Shown piece after piece: positions 8,064 to 16,572 of a DNA stretch of 64,000 nucleotides (positions are counted from its first letter, which is position 1; each line of letters starts with the position of its first letter). Origin of the DNA: Polyangiaceae bacterium (GTDB taxonomy: Bacteria; Myxococcota_A; Polyangia; Polyangiales; Polyangiaceae); NCBI GenBank assembly GCA_025936115.1, contig JAICTZ010000004.1:248001-312000 (forward strand), written 5' to 3'. A program made the translations under genes and the position numbers. Under the pieces are notes generated by a model. It ran no database searches and was not told where the DNA came from. It saw nothing but the letters and a program-made list of their open reading frames with translations.

Positions 8064-10550
8064 GTGCTCGATCGAGACGCAGAGCGCCGGGTCGCCCTTT
8101 CGTCGCTGGCGGGTGACTTCGCCGCGGTCGGTAACGATGCCCGCACGCTCGTGGCTCTCGTCGCGCGCCGCGTGAGCGAGGTCTTCGGTGAGCTCTGCGT
8201 CATTCATCTGCGCGACGAGTTCGCCGAGCCCGAGCAAGCCGGCGTCACGCTCCACCACCCCAAGCCGGAATTGCTCACTGTGGCGCACGACATCCGCTCG
8301 GCCTTTCTGCGCGTCTGCGCAGGGGTCGTGAGCCGCGTCGCGGAAACCGGCGAAGCGGTGCTGATCCCGACCCTGGCTCCGGAGGCTCTCCACGCCGGAT
8401 TCGACGCTGCCGAGCGCGCCGCGTTCGAGCGCCTGGGGCTCAAAGGCCTGGTCGTTGCTCCGCTCTCGACGAACGGACGACCGCGTGGCGTGATGCTCGT
8501 CGCCGGCAGCGATCCGGAGCGACCGCTGCACCCACTCGATCTGCAGCTGGTGGAGGACGTGGCCGCTCGCCTCGGCCTCATGCTCGCACCAGCCCTCGCG
8601 GCCGGCGAGGAACGCCCGGCACACGACGCTCTGCTCGGCGCGCGTCGCTCGCTGCGCGAATCGGACGAAGCGCACCGCCTGCTGTTCGACACGAGCCCAT
8701 TGCCCATTTTCGTCTTCGACACCGGGACGCTTTCGCCACTCGCGGTCAACCGAGCTGCGCTCGAGCTTTACGGTTACGAGCTCGACGGCTTCATGCGCCT
8801 CAACGTGGTCGAGCTCGCCGTCAACGAGCTCGAGGCCGCGCGCCTGCGGCTCGTCGCTCTGGGTGACAGCGAGGCGAGCGGCGTCTCGCGCTATCGCCGC
8901 CGAGACGGCTCCGAGTTCGCGGCCGAGTACACGATGCGCGCGCTCGATTTCGCGGGCCGGCGCGCGCGCATCGCCGTGATCAAGGACATCACGGCGCGGC
9001 TCGAAGCCGAAGGCATGCGCGCGCTCCTCGCAGCGATCGTCGAATCGTCGAACGACGCCATCGTCAGCAAGCGCCTGGACGGCACGATCACGAGCTTCAA
9101 CGCCGCGGCCGAACGGCTCTTCGGCTACACCGCCGCGGAGGCCATCGGCAGCTCCGTCACCATGCTCTTCCCGGACGATCGCGTGGAGGAGGAACGAGAG
9201 CTGCTCGGACGCCTGATCGCGGGGGAGCACGTGGATCACTACGAGACCGTGCGCCGCCACAAAAACGGGAGCCTCCTCCACGTCTCGCTCTCGCTCGCGC
9301 CCGTCCTCGACACCGCGGGCAACGTCATCGGTGCGTCGAAAACCGTGCGCGATCTCACGGCGCAGCACCTTGCCGCCGAAGCGCTCCGCCGTACCGAAGA
9401 ACAGCTACGCCAGGCGCAGAAGATGGAGGCGGTCGGCAGGTTGGCGGGGGGTATCGCGCACGACTTCAACAACGTGCTCAGCGTCGTGCTCGGCTACAGC
9501 TCGCTCCTGCTCGAGAATCTCGACGCGAGTCATCCGATGACGGCCGACGTGGCCGAAATCCGCAAGGCGGCGTTACACGCGACGGACTTGACGCGCCAGC
9601 TGCTCCTGTTCAGCCGGCACCAGGTGGCCGAGCCGAAGGTGATCGATTTGAACGAGACGCTCGCGGGTATGGCCAAGATCTTGGGACGTGTCCTCGGTGA
9701 GGACATCGAGCTCACGCCGCTTCCCGGCGCGAATCTCGGGCGCATTCGAGTGGACCCGAGCCACGCCGACCAGGTGATCATGAATCTCGTGGTCAACGCG
9801 CGCGACGCCATGCCGACCGGCGGACGGCTCACCATCGAAACGAGCAACATCGAGCTCGATGCAGGCTACGCGCGCGAACACCTCGGCTCGAAAGCGGGTC
9901 CACACGTGATGCTCGCCGTCAGCGACACGGGCACGGGCATGGACGCGGCCACACAGTCTCGCATTTTCGAGCCCTTCTTCACGACCAAGGCTGCAGGCAA
10001 AGGCACGGGCCTCGGCTTGTCGACGGTGTTCGGCATCGCGCAGCAGTGCGGCGGAAGCGTGTGGGTCTACAGTGAGCTCGGCAAAGGCACCACCTTCAAG
10101 GTCTACTTTCCCCGCGTCGACGCCGTGGCCGATGCGCCGCGGGCGGTCCACGCGCCCGCCACGCTGCGCGGTTCGGAAACGATTCTGCTCGTCGAGGATC
10201 AAGAGCAGGTGCGCGCCGTCGCGGCGGACATTCTCGAGCGCAACGGTTACCGTGTCCTCGTCGCTGCGAGCGCTGCGGAGGGCCTGCGCCTCGCCGCAGG
10301 TCACGCCGGCACGATCCACCTCCTGCTCACCGATCTCGTCATGCCGCAAATGAGCGGCGCGGAGCTCGCAAAACGGCTCACGAGCACGCGCGCCGAGCTG
10401 AAGGTGCTCTGCATGTCGGGCTACACGGACGATAGCGTCGTCCGTCATGGCGTACTCGACAGCCGCATCGCGTTCCTGCAGAAGCCCTTCACTCCCGAAT
10501 CGCTCACCCGCAGGATTCGCGAGGTGCTCGAGGCGAGTGACGACCGCTGA
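8064..10550 (+). CDS. hybrid sensor histidine kinase (GAF-PAS-PAS-HisKA-HATPase-REC)
   Basis: The 828-residue product starts at GTG 8064, with AGGAA about eight bases upstream. In order it shows a GAF-like sensor (about 1-185), two PAS domains (about 200-310 and 325-440), the dimerisation/phosphoacceptor helix with IAHDFNN (His466), an ATP-binding domain with GTGLGLSTV, and a C-terminal receiver with Asp757 in LLTDLVMP. There is no transmembrane segment, so it is a cytosolic sensor. The signal is unknown. No response regulator gene is adjacent; the receiver may pass phosphate to a phosphotransfer protein elsewhere. Confidence 0.92.
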   Translation: MLDRDAERRVALSSLAGDFAAVGNDARTLVALVARRVSEVFGELCVIHLRDEFAEPEQAGVTLHHPKPELLTVAHDIRSAFLRVCAGVVSRVAETGEAVLIPTLAPEALHAGFDAAERAAFERLGLKGLVVAPLSTNGRPRGVMLVAGSDPERPLHPLDLQLVEDVAARLGLMLAPALAAGEERPAHDALLGARRSLRESDEAHRLLFDTSPLPIFVFDTGTLSPLAVNRAALELYGYELDGFMRLNVVELAVNELEAARLRLVALGDSEASGVSRYRRRDGSEFAAEYTMRALDFAGRRARIAVIKDITARLEAEGMRALLAAIVESSNDAIVSKRLDGTITSFNAAAERLFGYTAAEAIGSSVTMLFPDDRVEEERELLGRLIAGEHVDHYETVRRHKNGSLLHVSLSLAPVLDTAGNVIGASKTVRDLTAQHLAAEALRRTEEQLRQAQKMEAVGRLAGGIAHDFNNVLSVVLGYSSLLLENLDASHPMTADVAEIRKAALHATDLTRQLLLFSRHQVAEPKVIDLNETLAGMAKILGRVLGEDIELTPLPGANLGRIRVDPSHADQVIMNLVVNARDAMPTGGRLTIETSNIELDAGYAREHLGSKAGPHVMLAVSDTGTGMDAATQSRIFEPFFTTKAAGKGTGLGLSTVFGIAQQCGGSVWVYSELGKGTTFKVYFPRVDAVADAPRAVHAPATLRGSETILLVEDQEQVRAVAADILERNGYRVLVAASAAEGLRLAAGHAGTIHLLLTDLVMPQMSGAELAKRLTSTRAELKVLCMSGYTDDSVVRHGVLDSRIAFLQKPFTPESLTRRIREVLEASDDR

Positions 10551-10558
10551 CAGTACCG

Positions 10559-11920
10559 TCAGAGTCTTGGAGGGCCAGATCGCCAGGCTGAGAGTGCGCG
10601 CGCGATGCGCTCGAGATATCCGCTCTCGCGCACGACCTCTTCGTAGCCCGGCACGGCGCCGACCCACTCGCGCATGCGAACGTTCGGCAGCTCCGTGAGG
10701 TAAAGCGTCGGAAGGCCCATGAGCGCCGGGCCGTCCATGCCCGCCGTCGTGACGCCCAGCTGACCGACGAGACCATGACGTGCCCTCAAATCCTCGAAGA
10801 ATTGGAGCTGCGCGCGGCGCATGTCGGCTCCGCGAAACAGCGGCTCCTTCCAAAACAGGATCGTATCGATGACGCCCTCGGGCAGCGACGTTCCCAAAGC
10901 GGCGTCTCCCGTCCAGATCGGGACGAGCCCTGCGCGCTGCACGAGGCTCGTGAGCGCGAGCAGCTCGGCGGGCAGGGTGTTGCGGCCGGAGTGGTGGACA
11001 CCGTCGCGAATCCAGAGCAGCACCTTCTTCTGGGCGGCTGCGCCCTGGACGCTGAAAACCTTGCGCTCGATCCAAGCGCGTAGTTCCGCCGCAATCGGCG
11101 TCTCGCCGAGGAACGCGGCGCGCAGCCGGCGTTGGGCGGCGTCCGCGTCCGCTCGGAAAGCGCGGGCGACGAGAGCCGTCGTGTGCTTCATGGCGCGCGG
11201 ACGCGACCGATAGGGCCGAATACGCTCGGCGAGGCCCGCGTCGCGCAGGAACGTTTCGGCCGCCGCCGTACCCGGTGTGTCCGGCTCGATCTGAATGTCC
11301 ACGCCCGCGAGCACGGCCGCCGCCGCGAGGTACCAGCCTTCGCCGAACGAGAAGCCGCTGCTCGTGTGAAATGTGTAGGCGTGGTTACGCGCGGCGAGGA
11401 GCTCACGCCCGGCGCGCGCCGCGTTTTCGGCGCTGAGCGCGGCTCGCCGCCCCGCGCGCGCGGCGGGGGATCCCGCACTATCACGCTCGAGCTTCGCGGC
11501 GAGCGCCAGCGCGAGCTCTGCCGACGCTTGCGCGGTGCTGACGAAGCCAGCGGCTCGCCGCCAACCTTCGTCGCACGCCTCGCAAGTGGGGGCGCGCTGG
11601 GCGCTCTGCGACAGCTGACCCGCGCCGTGAAGCGCGTCGCGTGCTCGTGCGGCGTGCGACTTCAGGAGCACGACGCGCGCCGCCGCGAGGGCGCGAGCCG
11701 CTTGCCGCGCGTCCGCGGAGCGTTCCTCCTCCGCGAGCAAGAGCGCCCGTTCGCCTGCTTCGATCGCACGCGCGACCAGCACGCGAAAACGCGCGCGCTG
11801 CCCGGAGGTATGAACGATGGCCGCTTCGGCGTCGGCGAGATGGCGCGCAGCTTCGCGCGCCGTGCGCCGCGCGGCCGATTCGACGGCGGCGGTGGGGTCG
11901 TCGCTCACACCGAATCCCAC
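10559..11920 (-). CDS. unknown protein, glycosyltransferase-like C-terminal half
   Basis: A 453-residue protein from GTG 11920; a second GTG five codons in is equally possible. The first 190 residues are Ala/Arg/Glu-rich and predicted helical, with a CEAC pair. The rest alternates strands and helices and contains KKVLLWIRDGVHHSGRN and TTAGMDGPALMGLPTLYL, which resemble the nucleotide-sugar-binding end of GT-B glycosyltransferases; this is a weak analogy. It begins 5 bp after the stop of the U32 gene, so the two are almost certainly cotranscribed and possibly coupled. I do not recognise the family. Confidence 0.7.
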   Translation of the reverse strand: MGFGVSDDPTAAVESAARRTAREAARHLADAEAAIVHTSGQRARFRVLVARAIEAGERALLLAEEERSADARQAARALAAARVVLLKSHAARARDALHGAGQLSQSAQRAPTCEACDEGWRRAAGFVSTAQASAELALALAAKLERDSAGSPAARAGRRAALSAENAARAGRELLAARNHAYTFHTSSGFSFGEGWYLAAAAVLAGVDIQIEPDTPGTAAAETFLRDAGLAERIRPYRSRPRAMKHTTALVARAFRADADAAQRRLRAAFLGETPIAAELRAWIERKVFSVQGAAAQKKVLLWIRDGVHHSGRNTLPAELLALTSLVQRAGLVPIWTGDAALGTSLPEGVIDTILFWKEPLFRGADMRRAQLQFFEDLRARHGLVGQLGVTTAGMDGPALMGLPTLYLTELPNVRMREWVGAVPGYEEVVRESGYLERIARALSAWRSGPPRL

Positions 11921-11925
11921 GCCGG

Positions 11926-14484
11926 TCAGCGCTTCCGGATCCTGAGCGGCGTCGTCACTCCATAGCGCTCGTGCACGGCCGCGGCCTCGAGCGCCGCCTC
12001 GGCGCTGAGCTCACCGCGGAGGAGCCCCCGATAGGCCGCGAGCGTGCGCACCACCTCGTCCTTGCGTTCCCACACGAACTCGACGCGAAACCGGCGTACG
12101 CCGAGCTCGACGAGCTCATGCACGAGGGGCGCCGCGCTCTGCGCGAGCGCGTTGAAGACGGTGTTGCGACACCCCACGTCCACGACGACCGGATGCTCGT
12201 GTCCCGCGTAGTCGCGAAGCGCGAGCCGGTGTTTCTCGCACGGGCGCCCGCACGTCCGAAAGTCTCGACCTTCACTCAAAAGGTGCGCGTACACACAGTG
12301 CGAGTTGTGGAACGTCGCAATATGATGGTGCAGGGTCAACGCGACGCGTCCGCGCGGCACGTTGCGCAAAAGCTCGAGTAACTGAGCGCGGTTCAAGTCG
12401 TGCGAGGCGGTGACGCTCGCCAGGCCGAGACCGAGCAAGTGCTGGGCCGTGAGCGAGTTGGTCACGTTGAGCGAGAAATCGCCGTGAAGGGCGAGCTCGG
12501 ACGCGCTGCCGTTCTCGCGCGTTCTCGCGCCGGAGAAGTGCATGAGCGCGCCCCAATGCCGCACCAGCACGCCGTCCGGCGCGAGCGCGGAGAGCCGCCG
12601 GTCGAAGGCTTCTTCACCGGGTTTCTGCACGCGCACCGTGGCGAGCGTGACGCGCAGGCCGGCGCTCCGAGCACGTTCGACGGCCTGCGCAAGTCCCACG
12701 AGCTCCATCCAATCGAGCTCCACCTCGTCACCATTTCCGAAGCCGCTCGCGATGACGGCTTCGAGCTGCTCGCCCGTGCGGCAGAGTGGAACGAGCACGG
12801 GCGCACCGGGCGCGTCGTTCGCGCGCGCGAGCTCGCCGCGCAAGACGGGCAAGCACGGCTCCGGCGGCAACGCCATCGGCACGCGTGTGAGAGCGCCTTC
12901 GAGCGCGGCTACGAGCTCACGCCGGAGCGTCTTGAGCTCGGACACGGGAAGGTGCAGCCCTTCGCCGAGCCCGTCCGCGGCGAGCGCTTCCAATCGAAAC
13001 GGGGTGCCGCCGAGCGCGCCGAGCTTTTCGACGAGCAGCGTGCGCTCGAGGCCCGCGCCCGTGCGGCTCGGCTCGAGCCGGCTCGTCGACTCCGCGCGTG
13101 CGACGAGCGCGCTGCCGAACGGCGCCGCGCGTGCTTCGACGCGCAGGGGCTCCCCGGCCCATCCCGTGACGGCGAGCTCGAGCGCGACACGTCCAGCGAT
13201 GGGCCGAAGGCTCAGCCGCTCAGCCTCACGCGTGAGCTCCGGATCGCTCGTGAGCCGGACCGCGTCGCCGGAGCGCAGCCGTTCGAGCTCCGGACCGGGC
13301 TGTCCGAAGCCAAGCTCCACCGAATCTCCGTCGAGCGGACGCACGCTGAAGAGCGGGCCGCCAGGCGCGTGCTCGGGGTCGTGTTCGGCGTCGCTGCGCC
13401 CGACCAGCTCGAATTTGATGCCGACACCGGGTCGCAGGAGCTCGCGCACGCTCGGCGCAGCGGTGAGCTTCACGACGACGCTGCGGGCGCGGACTTCACG
13501 TACAGCGCCGAGCTCGAGTCCCCGATGCTTGGGTGTCGTCGCGACGACGAGCCGCTGGTGGTCGTCGCCGCGCATGAACCCGAGCGACGCCCCACGTGAA
13601 AACGTGAGCTGCGTGCGTTCGACGTCACGCTCGAGTCGCGCTCGGTCGGCGTCGGTCACGCCGCGCAAGACCGCGTCGCGCCAGTTCCGCCAAGAATCGA
13701 CCGCCGCGCTGACGTAGGCGGGCCCTTTGTAACGTCCCTCGATCTTCAAGCTGTGAACGCCCGCCTGCATCAGCTCCGGCAGCGCCTGGTGCGCGGCCAG
13801 ATCTTCGGGACTGAGCAGGTAGCGTAAATCGCCGAGCTCGAGCCGCTGGCCGTCGACGATGGCTTCGTACGGCATGCGGCAGGCCTGCGAACACTGACCC
13901 CGATTGGCCGAGCGCTCCGAGAACGCTTCGCTCGTGAGGCATTGGCCGCTCCACGACATGCAGAGCGCGCCGTGCACGAACACTTCGCTCTCGAGCGTAC
14001 TCTCACGCGTAAAAACGGCGATTTCTTCGCCGCTGAGCTCGCGCGGCAGCACCACGCGGCAAACGCCGAGTGTCGCCGCGAAGAGCGCTCCCTCGGCGCT
14101 CGAAATCGTCATTTGCGTGCTCGCGTGCAGCCGCAGCCCGGGCGATAGCCGACCCGCGATGAGCGCCACCGCGGGATCTTGCACGATGAGCGCGTCGACA
14201 CCGCTCGCCACGATGCCGCGCAGGAGCTCTTCGAGCGCGGCGAGCTCGCTTTCGAACACGAGCGTATTCACCGTCAGGTAGACCCTCACGTGCGCGCGAT
14301 GGGCGCGCCGAACGAGCTCGGGCAGCCCCGCCAAGCTGAACGCCGTCGAACGCGCCCGCGCGTTGAACCCTTCGGAGAGCCCCAAGAACACCGCGTCCGC
14401 ACCGCTCGCGAGCGCGGCCGCGAATGCCTCTTCGGTTCCCGCCGGCGCGAGAATTTCCGGGCGACGGAGCGAAGCGGCGGACAT
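11926..14484 (-). CDS. U32 family protein with DUF3656-like region (RlhA-like)
   Basis: The product starts RPEILAPAGTEEAF, the U32 signature, and has four cysteines at 175, 182, 198 and 202 in the spacing used to hold an iron-sulfur cluster. A long C-terminal region follows, as in RlhA (formerly YdcP), which hydroxylates cytidine 2501 of 23S rRNA. At 852 residues it is longer than E. coli RlhA. The ATG at 14484 is chosen because AGGAG lies eight bases upstream; the frame stays open 20 codons further. The tRNA hydroxylase TrhP is the main alternative. Protease activity, implied by the family name, is not supported for this group. Confidence 0.87.
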   Translation of the reverse strand: MSAASLRRPEILAPAGTEEAFAAALASGADAVFLGLSEGFNARARSTAFSLAGLPELVRRAHRAHVRVYLTVNTLVFESELAALEELLRGIVASGVDALIVQDPAVALIAGRLSPGLRLHASTQMTISSAEGALFAATLGVCRVVLPRELSGEEIAVFTRESTLESEVFVHGALCMSWSGQCLTSEAFSERSANRGQCSQACRMPYEAIVDGQRLELGDLRYLLSPEDLAAHQALPELMQAGVHSLKIEGRYKGPAYVSAAVDSWRNWRDAVLRGVTDADRARLERDVERTQLTFSRGASLGFMRGDDHQRLVVATTPKHRGLELGAVREVRARSVVVKLTAAPSVRELLRPGVGIKFELVGRSDAEHDPEHAPGGPLFSVRPLDGDSVELGFGQPGPELERLRSGDAVRLTSDPELTREAERLSLRPIAGRVALELAVTGWAGEPLRVEARAAPFGSALVARAESTSRLEPSRTGAGLERTLLVEKLGALGGTPFRLEALAADGLGEGLHLPVSELKTLRRELVAALEGALTRVPMALPPEPCLPVLRGELARANDAPGAPVLVPLCRTGEQLEAVIASGFGNGDEVELDWMELVGLAQAVERARSAGLRVTLATVRVQKPGEEAFDRRLSALAPDGVLVRHWGALMHFSGARTRENGSASELALHGDFSLNVTNSLTAQHLLGLGLASVTASHDLNRAQLLELLRNVPRGRVALTLHHHIATFHNSHCVYAHLLSEGRDFRTCGRPCEKHRLALRDYAGHEHPVVVDVGCRNTVFNALAQSAAPLVHELVELGVRRFRVEFVWERKDEVVRTLAAYRGLLRGELSAEAALEAAAVHERYGVTTPLRIRKR

Positions 14485-14558
14485 CGGCCGGGCTCCTAGC
14501 ACCAATCGCGAGCCGCGGACGCGTTGGCTCGGCGCGCGTCTCACGGCATTCTCGCGGC

Positions 14559-15188
14559 ATGCAGCTCGTGTTCGCGACGACGAACCCCCACAAACTCCGG
14601 GAAATGCGCGACTTACTCGCTCCGCGCGGCATCGACGTGCGCGGCCTCGACGCGCTCGGACGAGCCGTGGCCGAGCCGGCCGAAACCGAAATCACGCTCG
14701 AGGGCAACGCGCGCCTCAAGGCCACGAGCTACGCCCGCGCGCTCGGCCTCACGTGCCTCGCCGACGACAGCGGGCTCGAAGTGGACGCGCTCGGCGGAGC
14801 ACCGGGGGTTCACTCGGCGCGTTATGCCGGCCGTGGCACGACGCGCGAGGAACGCGACCAAGCCAATCGCGACAAGCTCCTCGCCGAGCTCGAGCGGCGC
14901 GGCGCCGTGAGCCGCAAGACACGTCTCGTCTGCGCGCTGTGCCTCGCCGACCGAACCGGGACGGTCTTGTTCGAGACGCGCGGCACGCTCGACGCCGTCG
15001 TGGCCGACGCTCCGCGCGGCGAGCACGGCTTCGGCTACGACAGCGTGCTGCTCTTGCCGGATCTGAACCGGACCATCGCCGAGCTCTCGCCCGAGGAGCT
15101 CAACGCTCGCTCCCACCGTGGCGCCGCCGCCCGCGCGCTGCACGCCTGGCTGCGCCAGCAGCCGCTACCCTTCTCAATCTTCACTTGA
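14559..15188 (+). CDS. rdgB: dITP/XTP pyrophosphatase (RdgB/HAM1)
   Basis: The 209-residue product begins MQLVFATTNPHKLREM, contains the conserved CLADDSGLEVDAL and GRGTT elements and ends with the SHRGAAARAL helix, all hallmarks of RdgB. The enzyme hydrolyses non-canonical purine triphosphates to monophosphates and so keeps them out of DNA. The length matches the family; the ATG at 14559 is chosen because the homologous N-terminus begins there. It is divergent from the U32 gene (74 bp between starts). Its stop overlaps the stop of the convergent GH11 gene by 8 bp. Confidence 0.95.
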   Translation: MQLVFATTNPHKLREMRDLLAPRGIDVRGLDALGRAVAEPAETEITLEGNARLKATSYARALGLTCLADDSGLEVDALGGAPGVHSARYAGRGTTREERDQANRDKLLAELERRGAVSRKTRLVCALCLADRTGTVLFETRGTLDAVVADAPRGEHGFGYDSVLLLPDLNRTIAELSPEELNARSHRGAAARALHAWLRQQPLPFSIFT

Positions 15189-16377
15189 CCACGACGGTCG
15201 CGGTCGTGAAAGCGATCGTGCCAGTACCGTCCTGCGCCTCGGGGAGCAGCTTGGCTTCCTCGAGCTTGCCGAGATCCAAGTTGAGCTTCATCCATTCCGA
15301 GAAGTGCGTCGAAATGGAGATGTGGCCGCACTGGCGAGCCGTCTGCCGCACGCTGAAATACTGGTCGAACGTCGCGTTGTTGCCGGTGATCGCAGGCTTG
15401 TTCGTCTGGGTGTGCTTCCAGACGTCGTACGTGTCGCCGTCTACGGTGATCGTGCCGACATGGGTGCGTGGCGTTCCGTCGGACGCGGTGTCGCCGGGCT
15501 TCATGCTGCCCCAGTCGTCGAGGATGTAGAATTCGCGCAGCGGGCTGACGGTCCAGCCGTAAATACCGACGTAGACCAAGCCACTCTCGCTGGTCTTCGT
15601 CTCGGCGAAATCGGAAGAGATGGTTCCAATTTGCGATGGTGTCTTGGTCTGATCGAAGCCGAGGCCGATGCGCGCGAGGAAGTCACCCGCGTTGGTCCAC
15701 GTCGCGCTGAACTTCGCGTCGGAGCCGTAGACGGTCATACAGCCCATACCGGTGCCGTCTGACCACAGTTCATAGGAGTACCCGCCGCTCACGTTGCCCT
15801 TGGCGTTCGAGCAGTACTTGGTACCGCCGGATGGGGCCGTCGCGGCGGGACAACTACTCCCGCCACCCGCGGCCCCGCCGCCCGCACCACCGCGCCCCCC
15901 GGAACCACCGGGCACGCCGCCGCTACCAATCGCGCCACTCGCGCCGCCGATACCGCCAGTGTTGCCCGTCCCCGCGCGACCTCCGGAGCCACCGCTCGCA
16001 CTGACGGTGCCCGCAGAGCCTCCTCCACCGCCAGAGCTCCGGCCGGCAGTTGCAGAACCGCCCGTTGCGCCGGAGCCACCGGTGCCCGAAGCACCACTCA
16101 CGCTCGGCGCGCCAGAAGCATTCGTGCCGCCTCGGCCGCCGGCCGCACCGCCTGAGCTCGGCGCGCCGCCCGACGGACCGCCACCGTTCGTCGAAAGGCC
16201 GCCTGACGCCGCTGTGCCGCTGCCGCCCGTTCCGTACGCGGGCGAGCCAGCCGTGACGAACCCGGCGTTCCCGCCTTCACCACTACTCGGGGCGGGGCTC
16301 GCGCAGCCGGCGAAGGCTGCCGTCGCAAAGCAAAGGACCGCCGCTCCAAACGGGTGAGCCCGCTGACTCGACAACAT
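15181..16377 (-). CDS. GH11 endo-1,4-beta-xylanase lipoprotein (copy A)
   Basis: The ATG at 16377 starts a lipoprotein signal peptide with lipobox AFAGC; a longer frame upstream encodes no signal and is discarded. About 120 residues of Gly/Ser/Thr stalk separate the lipid anchor from a C-terminal GH11 jelly roll. The nucleophile lies in PLREFYILDD (Glu282) and the acid/base in LLPEAQDGTG (Glu380), a spacing close to that of known GH11 enzymes, and the thumb-region motif QYFSVRQTAR is present. It should cleave xylan at the cell surface. It is divergent from a second GH11 gene across 195 bp. Confidence 0.93.
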   Translation of the reverse strand: MLSSQRAHPFGAAVLCFATAAFAGCASPAPSSGEGGNAGFVTAGSPAYGTGGSGTAASGGLSTNGGGPSGGAPSSGGAAGGRGGTNASGAPSVSGASGTGGSGATGGSATAGRSSGGGGGSAGTVSASGGSGGRAGTGNTGGIGGASGAIGSGGVPGGSGGRGGAGGGAAGGGSSCPAATAPSGGTKYCSNAKGNVSGGYSYELWSDGTGMGCMTVYGSDAKFSATWTNAGDFLARIGLGFDQTKTPSQIGTISSDFAETKTSESGLVYVGIYGWTVSPLREFYILDDWGSMKPGDTASDGTPRTHVGTITVDGDTYDVWKHTQTNKPAITGNNATFDQYFSVRQTARQCGHISISTHFSEWMKLNLDLGKLEEAKLLPEAQDGTGTIAFTTATVVVK

Positions 16378-16549
16378 CACTGTTTGAGCATGCCCGCGCC
16401 GGTGTCTCCGGATCAAACGTGGCCGAAGGAATTCCCGCGCGCTCACCCCGCGTCGGCTGCAATTTACTCTTGTCACTGCAAACCGCGCACCACCGGCGGC
16501 CTGTCGACGCGCCTCATGACAAAGCACGCCTGGTGTAACTCGTGCCGGT

Positions 16550-16568
16550 GACAATCGGGAATATTGTC
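16550..16568. promoter_or_regulatory. operator-like palindrome upstream of GH11 copy B
   Basis: GACAAT and ATTGTC form perfect 6-bp inverted arms around a 7-bp centre, ending four bases before the ATG at 16573. Another TTGTC half-site occurs near 16475. A repressor bound here could block translation initiation or promoter clearance. It is a pattern match only. Confidence 0.3.
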
Positions 16569-16572
16569 CAAC

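Noticed and set aside
11132..13717. Plus-strand open frames of 277-399 residues opposite the unknown protein and U32 genes
   Set aside because: Arg/Ala-rich antisense shadows; the minus strand has the conserved motifs and the ribosome-binding site.
14485..14544. Twenty extra N-terminal codons on the U32 protein
   Set aside because: The U32 homology begins just after the ATG at 14484, which alone has a good ribosome-binding site.
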